DNA of 64,000 nucleotides from Thinopyrum elongatum (taxonomy: Eukaryota > Streptophyta > Magnoliopsida > Poales > Poaceae): NCBI GenBank assembly GCA_011799875.1, contig CM022298.1:722233622-722297621 (forward strand), given 5' to 3'. Each line of letters begins with the position of its first letter. Positions within the stretch are counted from its first letter, which is position 1. The position numbers and the translations under genes are program-made. Under the pieces are notes generated by a model. That model worked only from the letters and a program-made list of their open reading frames with translations. It did no database searches and was not told where the DNA came from. This document shows positions 22,411-34,708 of the stretch, piece after piece.

Positions 22411-22518
22411 ATGGCCATGGCGAATGGGCTGCTGCGCTGCCTCGGCTCCTCCTTCAAGAGCCCTCCTCCTCATAACCCCTCCTCTTCGGGCGGTGGTCTC
22501 CTCCGCCGCTCGCCGGAG
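22411..22518 (+). CDS. Host gene exon 1, N-terminal 36 residues, protein unknown
   Basis: ATG at 22411 in a strong plant start context (CCCCATGGCC), with a second in-frame ATG at 22417. It encodes MAMANGLLRCLGSSFKSPPP followed by a Ser/Gly-rich, Arg-containing stretch and LLRRSPE. It ends GAG|GTACGT, a near-consensus donor (22519-22520) in phase 0. GC-rich composition and a basic, Ser-rich, acid-poor N-terminus suit a grass nuclear gene with a chloroplast or mitochondrial transit peptide. The following intron is interrupted at about 22612 by retroelements that run to the window end, so exon 2 is not visible. It may be an intact gene with a giant intron, a disrupted gene, or a fragment. Confidence 0.55.
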
Positions 22519-22612
22519 GTACGTACGGCGTACTGTTTCTTGCATGTGTGGTGTGTAACGGCGGCTACATCGGTCTAAGCTTAAGCGAAAGCTAGCTTTG
22601 GTAAACAAATTA
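22519..22612 (+). other. Start of intron 1 of the host gene
   Basis: Begins GTACGTACGG and has T-rich stretches with no coding potential. Similarity to Athila-type coding sequence on the other strand starts near 22613. Confidence 0.45.
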
Positions 22613-23425
22613 TAGGCTGTAGAGGAGCCGCTTGTCCTCGTCTTTGGTAATGAAATCATGTGCTACCATATTAGCATAGTCCAAATATTTAATGGGTAAC
22701 AACCTTTCCTCCTTCTCATCGTGCCTAATAGGTATCTCAAAATGTTTAACTAGGCGGAAGGCATAAACTCCACCAAAGATACCCTTCGTACGGTTTGTGT
22801 TTAACCGTCGAGCAACAATAGCGCCCAAACAAAAAGTTCTATCAGCATATAGAGCATGGCGCAAAATAGCGAGATCAAGTGAGCTGAGAGTTCCACTCTC
22901 CCCACAACCAGTCAAATATCTCCCGTCAAATAATGCATAATAATGTAAAATGGGAAAATATAGACTAGCAACTCTAGCTTCAGACACTCCTCTCTCTTCC
23001 CCCACAGCAGTTCCAGAAATAAAATCTTCCATGTCTCTAGGACGTGGCTCAGTGATACGCCCAGCAAAAGGTATTCTGCAAACATCATAAAAATCATAAA
23101 GTGTCATTTTCTTAGGCTCATCATATAAATGGAATTCTACCATGGGTGGATCCTTCCTAGGATAAAAGTGAAAATTTTGCATGAACATATTAGTGAGTAG
23201 GAGGTATGCACAATTATCTCGGAGGAAGGGGATGATGCCGGCATTCTCCGCCAAATAATAAAAATCTTCATAAATTCCTACCTCCCTCAAGAATAAATCA
23301 TTTGGCCATTCACACGGCCAAACCTCCGCCGCACGCGGAAGATTATACTTGGGCTTCTCCACCGGAGTGTCCTCCGAGGTTTCCCCCTTGTTACGACTTG
23401 ATGAGCCCCTTAACCACCTCTTCAT
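22610..23425 (-). CDS. Athila-type ORF of unknown role, 3' truncated
   Basis: A 271-codon open frame starting MKRWLRGSSSRNKGETSED. It has an aromatic-rich globular region (FLREVGIYEDFYYLAENAG, ALFDGRYLTGCGESG) and conserved-looking HFEIPIRHDEKEERLLP near the end. It resembles the extra ORF (ATHILA ORF-1-type or env-position) of Athila-like elements; no signal peptide or membrane segment is visible. The last few residues and the stop come from non-element DNA at the 22612 junction, so the protein is truncated. Its ATG overlaps the stop of the protease frame (ATGA at 23422-23425), which suggests an internal deletion removed RT and integrase between them. Confidence 0.5.
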   Translation of the reverse strand: MKRWLRGSSSRNKGETSEDTPVEKPKYNLPRAAEVWPCEWPNDLFLREVGIYEDFYYLAENAGIIPFLRDNCAYLLLTNMFMQNFHFYPRKDPPMVEFHLYDEPKKMTLYDFYDVCRIPFAGRITEPRPRDMEDFISGTAVGEERGVSEARVASLYFPILHYYALFDGRYLTGCGESGTLSSLDLAILRHALYADRTFCLGAIVARRLNTNRTKGIFGGVYAFRLVKHFEIPIRHDEKEERLLPIKYLDYANMVAHDFITKDEDKRLLYSL

Positions 23426-23967
23426 GGCGGTTTTCTTTTTCTCTCAACGGGGATATGCATGTCCCCAACAATAAGAATATCATATTTCTTTTTGACAGTA
23501 GGAATGGAAAATTCAAAACCTCCAATAGCAATTGTTGAAATTTTTCCAATAGAATTGATGATATTCACTTGAGCTTGTTTTTTCGGAAAGTGTACCGTAT
23601 GCTCATTACCATTGACATGAAAAGTGACATTGCCTTTATTGCAATCAATAACAGCCCCTACAGTATTCAAAAAGGGTCTACCAAGGATGATCGACATACT
23701 GTCGTCCTCGGGTATATCAAGAATAACAAAGTCCGTTAAGATAGTAACATTTGCAACTACGACAGGCACATCCTCACAAATACTGATGGGTATAGCGGTT
23801 GATTTATCGGCCATTTGCAAAAAGATTTCAGTTGGTGTCAACTTATTCAAATCAAGTCTTCGATACAAAGAGAAAGGCATAACACTAACACCTGCTCCTA
23901 AATCACATAAAGCAGTTTTGACATAGTTTCTTTTAATAGAGCATGGTATAGTTAGTATTCATGGATC
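23422..23967 (-). pseudogene. Retroviral-type aspartic protease region, Athila-like
   Basis: The frame contains CDLGAGVSVMPFSLYRRL, where DLGA is the Athila form of the aspartic protease active-site D-S/T-G, and later SIILGRPFLNTVGAVIDC, the second hallmark (ILGRPFL). It is preceded by IPCSIKRNYVKTALC and separated from gag by a stop near 23958. It would cleave the polyprotein; downstream RT is missing. Confidence 0.7.
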
Positions 23968-25981
23968 TCCTAGTTTTTTTGGTATTCTACCCTTAAATGT
24001 ATAGTTTGCAAGCATGGTGGAAATGTCAGTTTCTGGTATCTTTCTTTTATTTGTAACAACATCTTTAATATACTTAGCATAAAGAGACATTTTCAGAATA
24101 TCAGTCAAACGTAAGCGTAAAAAGACAGGTCTAAGCATTTCACAAAAGTGCTCAAATTCTTCATCATTTTTATTCTTTGAAGCTTTAGGAGGAAAAGACA
24201 TGGGTTTCTGAACCCATGGTTCTCTCTCTATACCATGTTTCCTAGCAATGAAGTCTCTTTTCTCATATTTTTTGTTTTTAGGTTATGGGTTGTCAAGATC
24301 AACAACAGGTTTTATCTCCACATTATTATCATTACTAGGTTGAGCATCATTTTGAACCTCATCATTTTCATTGTCACTAGGTTCATGCTCATTACCAGAT
24401 TGTGTTTCAGCATCAGAAATAGAAATATCATTTGGATTTTCAGGTGTGTCTATAGTATGTTAATAGAAGCATGCAAAGTCTTATCATTTTTCCTTTTAGA
24501 TGAACTTGGTGCATCAACATTAATTCTTTGAGAGTCTTGTTCAATTCTTTTAGGATGACCTTCAGGGTACAAAGGTTCCTGAGTCATTTTACCACCTCTA
24601 GTCATAACTCTAACAACATGATCATTTTTCTTATTGTTCATCTCATTAATCAAATTATTTTGTGCTTTGAGAACTTGTTCTACTTGAGTTTTTATCATAG
24701 AAGCATGTTTACCAACAATCTTAAGATCATCTTTAACTCTAGACATATAGTCACTCAAGTGTTCAACCATATAAGCATTACTTTTCAATTATCTACTAAC
24801 ATATGCATTGGAGTTTTCTTGTTTCACAATAAAGTTATCAAATTCATCCATGCATTGACTAGCAGATTTATTATGAGGAATATCACCTTCATCAAATATA
24901 TAAAGAGAATTTACCTTTACTACCTGTGTCGGGATATTGAGACCATGTATTTCTTCGATAGGTGGCAAATTCTTAACATCTTCAGCTTTAATACCTTTTT
25001 CTTTCATTGATTTCTTTGCCTCTTGCATATCTTAAGGACTTAGAAATAGAATTCCTCTCTTCTCTTCTTCAGAGTTGGCTTAGGAGGTTCAGGAAGAGTC
25101 CACTCATTATCATTTCTCAATATATATATTATTCAATAGTTACTCAGCTTGTCCAACAGTTCGTTCCCTGAAAACACAATCAGCACAACTATCTAGGTAG
25201 TCCCTAGAAGCATCGGTTAGTCCATTATAAAAGATATAAAGTATTTCATTTTTCTTGAGAGGATGATCAGGCAAAGCATTAAGTAATTGAAGAAGCCTCC
25301 CCCAAGCTTATGGGAGGCTCTCTTCTTCAATTTGCACAAAGTTAAATATTTGCTGTAAGGCAGCTTGTTTCTTATGAGTAGAAAAATATTTTTTAGAGAT
25401 GTAGTAAATCATATCCTGGGGACTACGCACACAGCCAGGAGCAAGAGATTTAAACCATATCTTAGCAGCACCCTTTAACGAGAAAGGAAACAAATTAAGG
25501 ATATAATAGTAGCGATTTTTTTCCTCATGAGTAAATAGGGTGGCTATATCATTCAGTTTAGTAAGATGTGCCACAACCGTTTCAGTTTCATAACCATGGA
25601 AAGGATCAGATTCAACCAAAGTAATTAACTCAGGATCAACAGAGAATTCATAATCCTTATCAGTAACACGGATAGGTGAAGTAGTAAACTCAGGATTATA
25701 TTTCATACTAGCATTCAAAGATTTTTCCTTCCACTTGCATAACAATTTCTTAAGATCATTTCTATCCTTACAAGCAAGAAAGTCTCTAGCTACCTCTCCC
25801 TCCATAACATAACCTTCAGGTATATTAGGCAATTCATATCTCGGGCAGCTAGGTCTAATAGGTGTTTCAAAATTTTCAGTTTCAAAGACTTCATCAATTT
25901 CAGCAATTTCATCAGTTTAAACATTCTCAATATTTTTAATTCTAGCAAGTTATTCATCAAGAAGTTCACCTAGTGGCACAT
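23959..25981 (-). pseudogene. Athila-type gag, broken by several stops
   Basis: Minus-strand frames in order: up to 25308 with DPFHGYETETVVAHLTKLND and FPFSLKGAAKIWFKSL (the retrotransposon gag core), 25028-24789 (KGIKAEDVKNLPPIEEIHGL), 24788-24450 (KHASMIKTQVEQVLKAQNNL, coiled coil), and 24201-23959 (YAKYIKDVVTNKRKIPE). At least one junction is a simple in-frame nonsense codon (near 24789). The N-terminus is lost at 25981. Confidence 0.7.
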
Positions 25982-26330
25982 TGATACGTCTCCAACGTAT
26001 CTATAATTTATGAAGTATTCATGCCCTGTTTACTACAATTTTATATGGTTTTGGTACGATTTGATTAGAACTAACCCGGACTAACGCTGTTTTCAGCAGA
26101 ACTACCATGGTGTCGTTTTTTTGTGCAGAAATAAAAGTTCTCGGAATGGGCTGAAAATTTACGGTGATTTTTTATGGACCAAAAGAGACCCCCGAAGCAC
26201 AAGAGCTGGGCCAGGAAGTGGACGAGGAGTCCACAAGCCCTCTAGGCGCGCCCTACCCCCCAGGGAGGGCGCTCCGGGCTTGTGGATGCCTCGGGCACCC
26301 CCTTGACATGAGACCGACGCCAAAAATTCC

Positions 26331-26338
26331 TATAAATA
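26331..26338 (+). promoter_or_regulatory. TATA box of the Sabrina/WHAM-like LTR
   Basis: TATAAATA preceded by AAAATTCC, about 350 bp into the LTR, upstream of a CCCTAGATCGC leader. Confidence 0.55.
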
Positions 26339-26357
26339 CCAAAAACCCTGAAAAGAA

Positions 26358-26553
26358 CCCTAGATCGCAAGTTCCGCTGCCGCAAGCCTCTGAGTCCACG
26401 AAAAACCAATCTAAGCCCGTTCCGGCACCCTGCCGGAGGGGTAAACCATCACCGGCCCTAGATCGCAAGTTCCGCCGCCGCAAGCCTCTGAGTCCACGAA
26501 AAACCAATCTAAGCCCGTTCCGGCACCCTGCCGGAGGGGTAAACCATCACCGG
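26358..26553 (+). repeat. 98-bp tandem duplication in the LTR leader
   Basis: Two near-identical 98-bp units (26358-26455 and 26456-26553), each starting CCCTAGATCGCAAGTTCCGC and ending at ATCACCGG. They lie just downstream of the TATA box and would lengthen the transcript leader. Confidence 0.85.
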
Positions 26554-29105
26554 AGGCCATCTTCATCATCCCGGCGGCCACCATGATGAGGAGGGAGTAG
26601 TTCACCCTCGGGGCTAAGGGTATGTACCAGTAGCTATGTGTTTGATCTCTCTCTCTCTTGTGTTCTTGATTTGGCACGATCTTGATGTACCGCGAGCTTT
26701 GTTATTATAGTTGGATCTTATGGTGTTCTTCCCTCTCTACCTTGTGATGAATTGAATCTTTCCCTTTGAGGTTTTGTTATGTCGGATTGAATACTTTGGA
26801 TGTGAGAGCACTTGATGTATGTCTTGCGATGGGATATCCGTGGTGACAATAGGATGTTCTATTGATTCACTTGATGTATGTTTTGATTATCAACTTGCGG
26901 ATTCCCGTGGTGACATTGGGGTAATCTATGCATAGGGGTTGATACGCGTTTTCATATTTCTTTCTCCGATAGAAATCTCGGGATACTCTTGAAGTTCTTT
27001 GTGTTGGATTGAATATTATGAATCTGAAATTATGTGATGCATATCGTATAATTGACCCAAGGGTACTTGTGGTGACATTGGAGTATGTAGGTGACATTAG
27101 GGTTGATTGATGTGTGTCATGTGGTGTTATTTTAGTACGAACTCTAGGGCTGTTTGTGACACTTATAGGAATAGCCCAATAGATTGATCAGAAAGAATAA
27201 CTTTGAGGTGGTTTCGTACCCTACAAGCAATTTCATCTTATGTTCTCCACGATAGGAACTTTGGAGTGATTCTTCGTTGCACGTTGAGGGATTGTTATAT
27301 GATCCAATTATGTTATCATTGTTGAGAGAACTTGCACTAGTGAAAGTATGAACCCTAGGCCTTGTTTCCAAGCATTACAATACCATTTTTTGCTCACTTT
27401 TATCACTTGTTACCTCGCTGTTTTTATTTATTCAGATTATAAAAACCTATATCTACCATCCATATCACACTTGTATCACCATCTCTTCGCCGAACTGGTG
27501 CACCTATACAATTTACCATTGTATTGGGTGTGTTGGGGACAAAAGAGACTCTTTGTTATTTGGTTGCAGGGTTGCTTGAGAGAGACCATCTTCATCCTAT
27601 GCCTCCCACGGATTGATAAACCTTAGGTCATCCACTTGAGGGAAAATTGCTACTTGTAACACCTCTGTGTAATAGCCACTGTGATTATCTGCTAAAAATG
27701 CCAAGTCACTTCATTTGCAGTGCCTAGTCATAGTGGTTAATCTAAATAATCCAACTTCTATTCGGGAAATCAACTCAAATTCAAAAGTGCAAAATAAAGT
27801 TGCTCAAATCCTGTTGGAAAAATGTTCACTTTATAGCAAATAATTCAAAACTATTTGCTGTTAAGGAACACAACATCACCATCAACCACAGAAGAGTCTA
27901 AGCATTTAAATCAGAGCCAAAACAGCATTTAAATGTCCTATTCATTTTTGAATAATTTCAAATGGATTCAAATGCTGCCCAATCTTTTTGTGGTAATGCA
28001 GAGTAATCCAAAGTAAATATGTGGCCAAGTCCCACATTTCTGCTAAATGTTTTGACTGCTCAAAATATTGCAAAACCCCTCTGTTAAAAATAAAACAGAG
28101 AGGTAAATTGAAAAAGGCCCTATGCTACCACAGTGGACTGGGCCTAAGTGCACAGTACACTGGCCAAGCCCACCGAGGCCCATCGCCCTCTTCTCCCTTG
28201 CGTGTCAGCGCGCTCGTGGTCGCCGCGCATGCGCCGGTGCGGCGGCGACACCGCGACGCCGCGACCGTCCAGGAGGGGATAAGGACGAAGCCAAAGCATC
28301 CCCCCTGGCCTCCTCCGTCATTCTCCCTTCTCTCTCTCCCTCGCCCCTTCCTTCTTCTCCTCCAGATCCGTAGTGGCCGAGCGCCACCATCGCCGCGCCT
28401 CGCCACCGTAGTGGCCAGCGGCCTCGCTGCGCCGGCTACCTGTGTCAGGAAGGACCGCCGTGGACCGCCACGTCTACTGGAACCGTTGGAAGGAGCTGAG
28501 GAGCCCGGCGTCGCCCGAACGCGTCGTCTTCTTCCTCGGGACGCCGGCGATCCCCTTCTTTCCCGGCGACGTCCTGCAGCTACTAATCTGCCAAGGGCTC
28601 TCGTGCGTGCCGCTAGGTGAGCTGCAACACCTCCCCGTTCGCTTCTCTCCGCTCCAAAGTGCCCGTAGGCATCGATCCGCGAAAGCCCGAACCCGCCGCC
28701 GTGGAACTCGTCACCGGCGACTCCCCGATGACCATTTGTTCACGCGTGCATGCCTAACGACTCCGCGCGCGCGTTGAGCCCACCTAGCCACTTTGATGTT
28801 CGCTAATGCCGCGTTTCGCTGAAACCCACCGAGGTCCGAACTCCAGCCGCCGCATCGAGCTCATTTCCGACGAGCTCCGACCATTTCAGCTGATCCCACC
28901 GGTGCCGTTCGACGTGGCATCGTCTCCGTGTTCGAACGAGACCGGCCGCGATCGTTTTGGTCGTCTGTGGGCGAATCCCGCGCGTCGCCGCCGTCTCCAG
29001 TGGTCGCCGGCATATTTCCGGCCGCCACGCTGACCTGGCGCCGACGTGGCCATGTGGGGCCCACCCCTGAGAGACTGCCAGTGGGTCCCCTGGCCCCCTT
29101 TGACC

Positions 29106-29125
29106 GCGTTGACTACGGTCAACGC
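29106..29125. promoter_or_regulatory. Inverted W-box pair in the LTR of element 3
   Basis: GCGTTGACTACGGTCAACGC is the diverged counterpart of the palindrome at 8725. Both TTGAC cores are kept while the centre has changed. More TTGAC cores lie at 29327-29352. Confidence 0.4.
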
Positions 29126-29762
29126 GCGGCACTGTTCAGCCCCAGCCACTGACATGTGGGCCCCCTGCGCTTAATTAAGCAAATTAGCAAATTAGTCAAT
29201 CCTGTTAACTAACTGAGTCACTGACAGGCTGGGCCCACACCTCTAATTACCCTGTTAGATTAGTTTAATACTCTGTTAAACTAACAGAGGCTGACATGTG
29301 GGTCCCACTGGACCCACAGGTCAGGTTTGACCTGGTCAGCCGACTAGTTGACCTGCTGACGTGAGCATTGCAACATGCTGATGTCATAATTCCCTTTTTC
29401 TGTAAAATAAAAATAATTCCAGGAAATGCTTAAATCTTTGTAAATTCATAACTTTTAAACCGTAGCTCAGATCGAAAAACTTTCTACATGAAAGTTGCTC
29501 AGAACGACGAGACGAATCTGATCGTGTCGTCTGTTTCCATGTCGAAACCCTCTATGTAGGTGAACCCGTAACTTTGAATCCGTTTTCGATAGATGAATAG
29601 TGCATACATACTGGTTAATAATCCCACGTTAAACCTAAAATAACTAAAATGACCTAGATGTATCTTTAGGCAACCCTGCACTGCATCATAGCATAGCATG
29701 CTCCGTGTTGCATATATCTGCTGTGTATTTATTTGTTTCCTCCCCCTCTTTCCTCTCGTTAG

Positions 29763-31537
29763 ACCCCGACACCGACGTCGTCCCCGAGGCCGACGCAGCT
29801 CCGGAGATCGACTACACTGTTGAAGACCTTGCCTTTGCCGCAGAGCAACCAGGCAAGCACCCCCCTTTTGAGCATTCCGATATCGCCTATTCTCTTCTCT
29901 CTTATGCTTGCATTAGAAGTTGCTGCTGTTACTGTTATCCTATTTCTGCTGCATAGCCTATTTATTGTAACCTGCTGTTGTTACCTACCTGCTTATCCCA
30001 AACTGTTCAGTATAGGCTGGGTAGAGACCCATCAGAGATCCCCACTTTGTCCCGACTGCCCCGCTGGTTATCAGAAGACCCGATCAACGGGATTGAAGAC
30101 CAGGCCCCAACACCGCACATCACTTCCCCCTTAGTTGCTCGACACTACTGGGTTACTATCGAGTGCCGAGGGTGATACCTCATCAGCACTTCTGATGTTA
30201 ACCTTGTAGGTTAGTTCATCGGTTGTGGTCATCGAGGGTGATTCCTCCTTCTCCACTCCCGATAACTACACAGTCGTGCAACTCCTCAAGAGTGGACCTC
30301 GAGGGTGATTCCTCCTTCGTTCACCTTGACGATAACATCAGGTGGAATTCCATCGAGGGTGATTCCTCAGGGTTCCCCTTGGTGGTGGACACACGGTTAC
30401 TATGGTTACTATGACTTTACACTAAACCATGCTACTAAAGACGGGTCGGCCCTGAGGGGTACCCGCGCGAGCTTAATTGCGAGTGATGTGGAGACGGGTT
30501 GACCTGGAGGGTGCCCGTGAGATAATTACTAGGCGTGGCCGGGCATTCTTAGCCCTTGCCGCAAGTCCTCGAGATGGGGCGACGGGGTCACATCGATCGT
30601 GAGTCTCTGCTCGTTACCGCACGCTCCTAATCCACTAACGGTTTGGATATTTGATCCAAGGGGCCTCTGGCCTGATACCACTAACCATCACGTGGGCATA
30701 GTATGGGCGTTCTGCGTCGTTTACTTCAGCCGGAGCTTAATGGACGTCAGCAACTGAGCGGCGCGCGCCGAGTTGGACTGGTAACGCCCTGCGCTTGTAT
30801 AAGGGGGGCTAGGTCTGCTCTCGGCCGTGAACGTAACATGCAGGAGTTCCCGGGGTGATGGCCCAAGACCCCTGGGGGCATTGGTTTAGTCCGGTGTGCT
30901 GACCTCTCTATTAAGTTTTCGGTCGGGTTGCGGCGTATCGTTTGGCCGAGGCCGGGCATGACCCAGTAAAGTGTGTCCGGCCGGAGTCAAGCGAGCGTGG
31001 TGGGTAACTTGGTGCACCCCTGCAGGGAAGAAACATCTATCGATAGCCTATCCTACGATAATGGACACTCGGAGTTGTATCCCGATCGGTACAACTAGAA
31101 CTTGAGATGATATCTGGATAGTATGGCTCTGGGATTGCTTTCTCGCAGGGAGTCGAGAAAGGATCTCTGGGCGAGGTTGATGTCACTACTACTACTTTAC
31201 TTTATGCTAATCTGCACTCTTCTAATGCTGCAAGACTGCTGAAGCTGTTAATGATGCTAGTCTTCGATAGGACTAGGCTTTCCCTTCTGTTCTGGCATTT
31301 CTGCAACCCAGTCCACATATACAGCCTTTCTTTGAAAATGTTGCATATGTAGTGTAGATCCTTGCTTGCCGAGTACTTCGGATGAGTACTCACATTTGCT
31401 TTGCTTTCCTTTTCCCCCATATCCTTTTGATGCAACCAGACAACGGAGCCCCTGAGACTGTTGCCCCCGCTGACGGTTACTACTACTATCCTCCTGGTGA
31501 GTACTACTACGAGGAGCCGTGCGATGGCCAGGAGTAG
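29763..31537 (+). CDS. Putative spliced small gene inside the LTR (exons 29763-29852 and 31440-31537)
   Basis: Block A is 90 nt here, 18 nt (six codons) longer than in element 4, and reads DPDTDVVPEADAAPEIDYTV. It ends CAACCAG|GCAAGC. Block B is 98 nt after CAACCAG and ends GYYYYPPGEYYYEEPCDGQE before TAG. Phases match the other copies. Relative to element 4, block B differs mainly at third codon positions (GGC/GGT, TAC/TAT, CCC/CCT), as expected under protein-level constraint. The upstream exon is not located and function is unknown. Confidence 0.4.
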
Positions 31538-31841
31538 GATTGGAGGGTCCCAGGCAGGAGGCCTGCGCCTTTCAATCGTAGCTTTTGTTTTGCCCTGCCT
31601 TACTTAAGGCTTATCTCTATTTCTGTAATATATCTGTACTCAGGTATCTGATGCTTCCGCTGATGCTTGTATGCCATCGAGCTATGTATTCGAGCCCTTG
31701 AGGCCCTGGCTTGTAATATAAAGCTTGTATGACTTTATTTATGTTTTAGAGTTGTGTTGTGATATCTTCAAGTGAGTCCTTACGCTTGATCGTGTGCATT
31801 TGCGTGTATGATTAGTGCACGATTAAGCCGGGGTCATCAAA

Positions 31842-34708
31842 GGTTGGTATCAGAGCCGACTGCCTGTAGAATCCCCCTTTCCAACTCCTTGGCCAAAGTT
31901 GAGTCTAGTGGTCCAAAACTGTTTTACTAACTTGGCTGTGTGGCTTACGGGCCCACGTCGCCAATTGGGTGGTATTAAGATCTTTTATTCCTCGTCTATA
32001 CTCTAGGACTCTGAACTCTCTTCTATTCGGGTTAAAGATTTTGCTAACTCCAACACTAGGTTCTCGTAACCGCTTTCTACCAGAGAGCCCCCTCATTCCA
32101 AAAGATGGCGTGTCATCATCAGAAGACTCCGAGGAAACTCCTCGAAGTTTCCCGAGACCCTTATGCCCACTGCTCTTGCAAGTTCCCTATCACTGATAAA
32201 TCCCCGTGGATAACTACACATCCTTGCCGTTTGAACATTCTTCCCCAGTTGCTCTGGTTATTACCAGATATCCCGAGATACCCTCCGTTGTCCTGAGCAT
32301 CCTTTGTGCCTACTGCTTTGCAGCTTCTTTCGCACTACGAGTAATTCTTCATACTTGCGGGGAACCGTTCATCCCCAGATGTTCATGCATTTCCCAAATA
32401 TTTTGAAATACTATCTAATCTCCCGAGAATCCTCTGTAGCCTATCAGTCTTGATTATCCTTGCCGGCCTGAATTATGGCTAATTCCATATGTCGGGCAAT
32501 ATTCATTGGTATCCGTTGACACCGTCATTTTGGTCCTATTGATTCAACCTACTACGAATACTCGCAATCATCAGTTGTTTCCTACTAATTCATTCTTCCG
32601 GCTCTGACGTCATTCTGGACATGAGCTAGTTCTCGGTAAATCAATCCTTGATTGATTGGCCATCTAATTCTATTCAACATACTCATCTTTTTATCAGAGC
32701 CTCTGTCTCTGATTCCCCGATCTTGGAATCATAAACCCTTCGCATTTCAGCTTCGGCTTATTCAGATGTTTCCATAAACCGATTCCTTTGTGTCCCTTCT
32801 TCATCTGGTTGAGTACCGATATTCACATCAGAGCCTATGCCGACCATCTGATCTTTTGTTGGATTAACATTTAACCATATCCTTTTTATTCAACAAATCT
32901 TGTGAGTTCTCCCCTGATATATATTGCCTTCGGTAAGTTCTATCCTCTGCGTTTGTCAACCATGCTCTGCTTCCGAGCTTGAGTTCATTACGCCTACAAT
33001 TCGTGGTATATGTTCCTAAGATGCCCCAATGGGTTGGACTTATGCCTTCCCTAATCTGTGTGAATCGAAAGTTATGCGGGTTATATCTACTCGCGTTCCG
33101 TCGGATAAATTTTCAACATTTCAACTTCATTAAAAGCGAGAAGTGGATGAAAGTTTATACATTGAAGAAGTGGGAGTCGACCTTGAACCTTTGTGTTCAT
33201 GCCCATGGACCTGATGTGGAACTTATCATGGAAGCTGCTCGTAACAAACAAAATTCCCCCTTGGTATAAGTTAATTTTGTATCTATGAATTGATCCTTTG
33301 CAATCGTGGTTCCGACCATATTTCCTCCTTGATCCCATTTCTCGGACAAGTTAAAATTACTTGTCTTTTGTAGATCATTTCACCTGTCCAACCTCTAACT
33401 CTGATCTACCCTCGAGTATTGCCCCTGTTACCTCGAGGATATTGAGTCATGGCACTACCTCTTGTGAATTCCTATTGGGATGATACTCCATCACATCATT
33501 CCTAGCCTGATCGACTATATCGATATCGTGCTAAATTTTAACTGTGCTACCTGGTCTTTTTTTTCCCGGAGCACAACTTCCGACGATGAGCTAAGCTTAC
33601 ATCGATCTTCCTCATCTTATCACTTCACCTCGGATAACAAGCTTGATTTCGAGCTTGTGTCGTATTCGTGGATTCCAATAACCTTTCACTTTTCATAATT
33701 CCCTTTCGCTAGATGTCATCGCTGATCGATTACATCTTCTTGAAATCTCTCGATAGATGAGTCGTGATCAACGTCAACATTTTGGCTTCTTTAGAGGTGT
33801 CAGTTGAATTCGTGGTGAGAAATACCATCCTTGCTCTTCGATGATTTGTGATATCATCCATGACCTCCTTGACTTTCCGCCAACCCAGACCTGGTTGTGT
33901 TTGGTTAATCCTTATGTTCTGAGATAATCTTGGAAGTGTTCCTTTGTTTCTCTTGTGATCTTTAGATCCAACCTTACTTGAAACACCATGTTATCGCTAC
34001 CTCGGAGCATGACTATGGTATTCCGAATATCATTGAGAACAGTGGTAACGCAATGCTACATGTCCCTTGATCAATTATCCATACACCGTTGTATGGGTAA
34101 CATCTTGATTTTCCTCGCCCCTTATCTAAATAATTCTGTACCTGCTGTACTGTCAGGTATATCATGCTCCACTTTTCCTTGGGAAGGATATACTCCTAAT
34201 TCTTGTGTAAAAACACATCTTTCCTTTCCATTGGTCTGTTTAATCCGATAATTTCATTTTCCTTTCCATTGTTATGTTTAACCTTTCTTGTCATCTATAT
34301 GATGTAAGCAGAAATAACTCCCTGCTTATAAAACACCCCGGTCTACAACTCTGTCAGTAAGACCCTGTTACTATTATTGATGACATTCCGGTAACCACCG
34401 ACGGATGAGAACTTTGCCTTATTGGTCCGCCTCGTTCCACGAGCAGGAAAATGGTTCTCTTCGTCCCTCGCCCTTGGTACCGATGTTGTTACCGACATAA
34501 CTGACAGACTATCCTCTGGCATACCTTGATGTCGTGACCGGTAAGATGTCACCATCCTCTCTACTTTTGATCAACCCTCATCACAGTTCCATAGGATCGG
34601 AACCTGACTCTCCTGTATATCCCTGAATTCGAAATATTCTTTGCAATTGACTTTGTGACTTACCACGAGCCACACTCCCAGAGATGATCAATTCTGCAAC
34701 CGCTTCCT
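31842..34708 (+). other. Internal leader of element 3, no recognisable coding sequence
   Basis: Opens with AGGTTGGTATCAGAGCC and shows no frame above ~100 codons nor any gag, protease or reverse transcriptase motif on either strand. It is related in blocks to 11435-14450 in element 4. Confidence 0.65.
31845..31857 (+). promoter_or_regulatory. Primer-binding site of element 3 (initiator tRNA-Met)
   Basis: TGGTATCAGAGCC, three bases after the LTR end. Confidence 0.85.

Larger units (their letters stand above)
22613..25981 (-). mobile_element. Athila-type gypsy retrotransposon fragment (Sabrina/WHAM-like)
   Basis: Reading the minus strand from 25981: gag, then protease, then directly a further ORF, which is cut at 22613. 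Reverse transcriptase, RNase H and integrase are absent and neither LTR is attached in this orientation. The gag start is cut by a plus-strand LTR at 25982. The gag and protease sequence is highly typical of Triticeae Sabrina/WHAM elements (recognition only). It lies in the putative first intron of the host gene. Confidence 0.75.
25982..27654 (+). repeat. LTR of a Sabrina/WHAM-like element, truncated at its 3' end
   Basis: Starts TGATACGTCTCCAACGTATC, a well-known Triticeae gypsy LTR start, with a TATA box at 26331-26338 (TATAAATA). It ends at ...GGGAAAATTGCTACT where the next element begins, with CTACT (27650-27654) as that insertion's candidate target site. Orientation is opposite to the neighbouring Athila-type coding fragment, so they are not one intact element. 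The remainder would lie beyond the nested insertions, past the window. Confidence 0.7.
27655..31841 (+). repeat. 5' LTR of element 3
   Basis: TGTAACACCTCTG...GGGGTCATCAAA, 4187 bp; the terminal CA has mutated to AA. It contains a GC-rich block (28150-29160), an inverted W-box pair (29106-29125), exon-like blocks A (29763-29852) and B (31440-31537), and three CGAGGGTGATTCCTC repeats (30231-30369). Confidence 0.85.
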
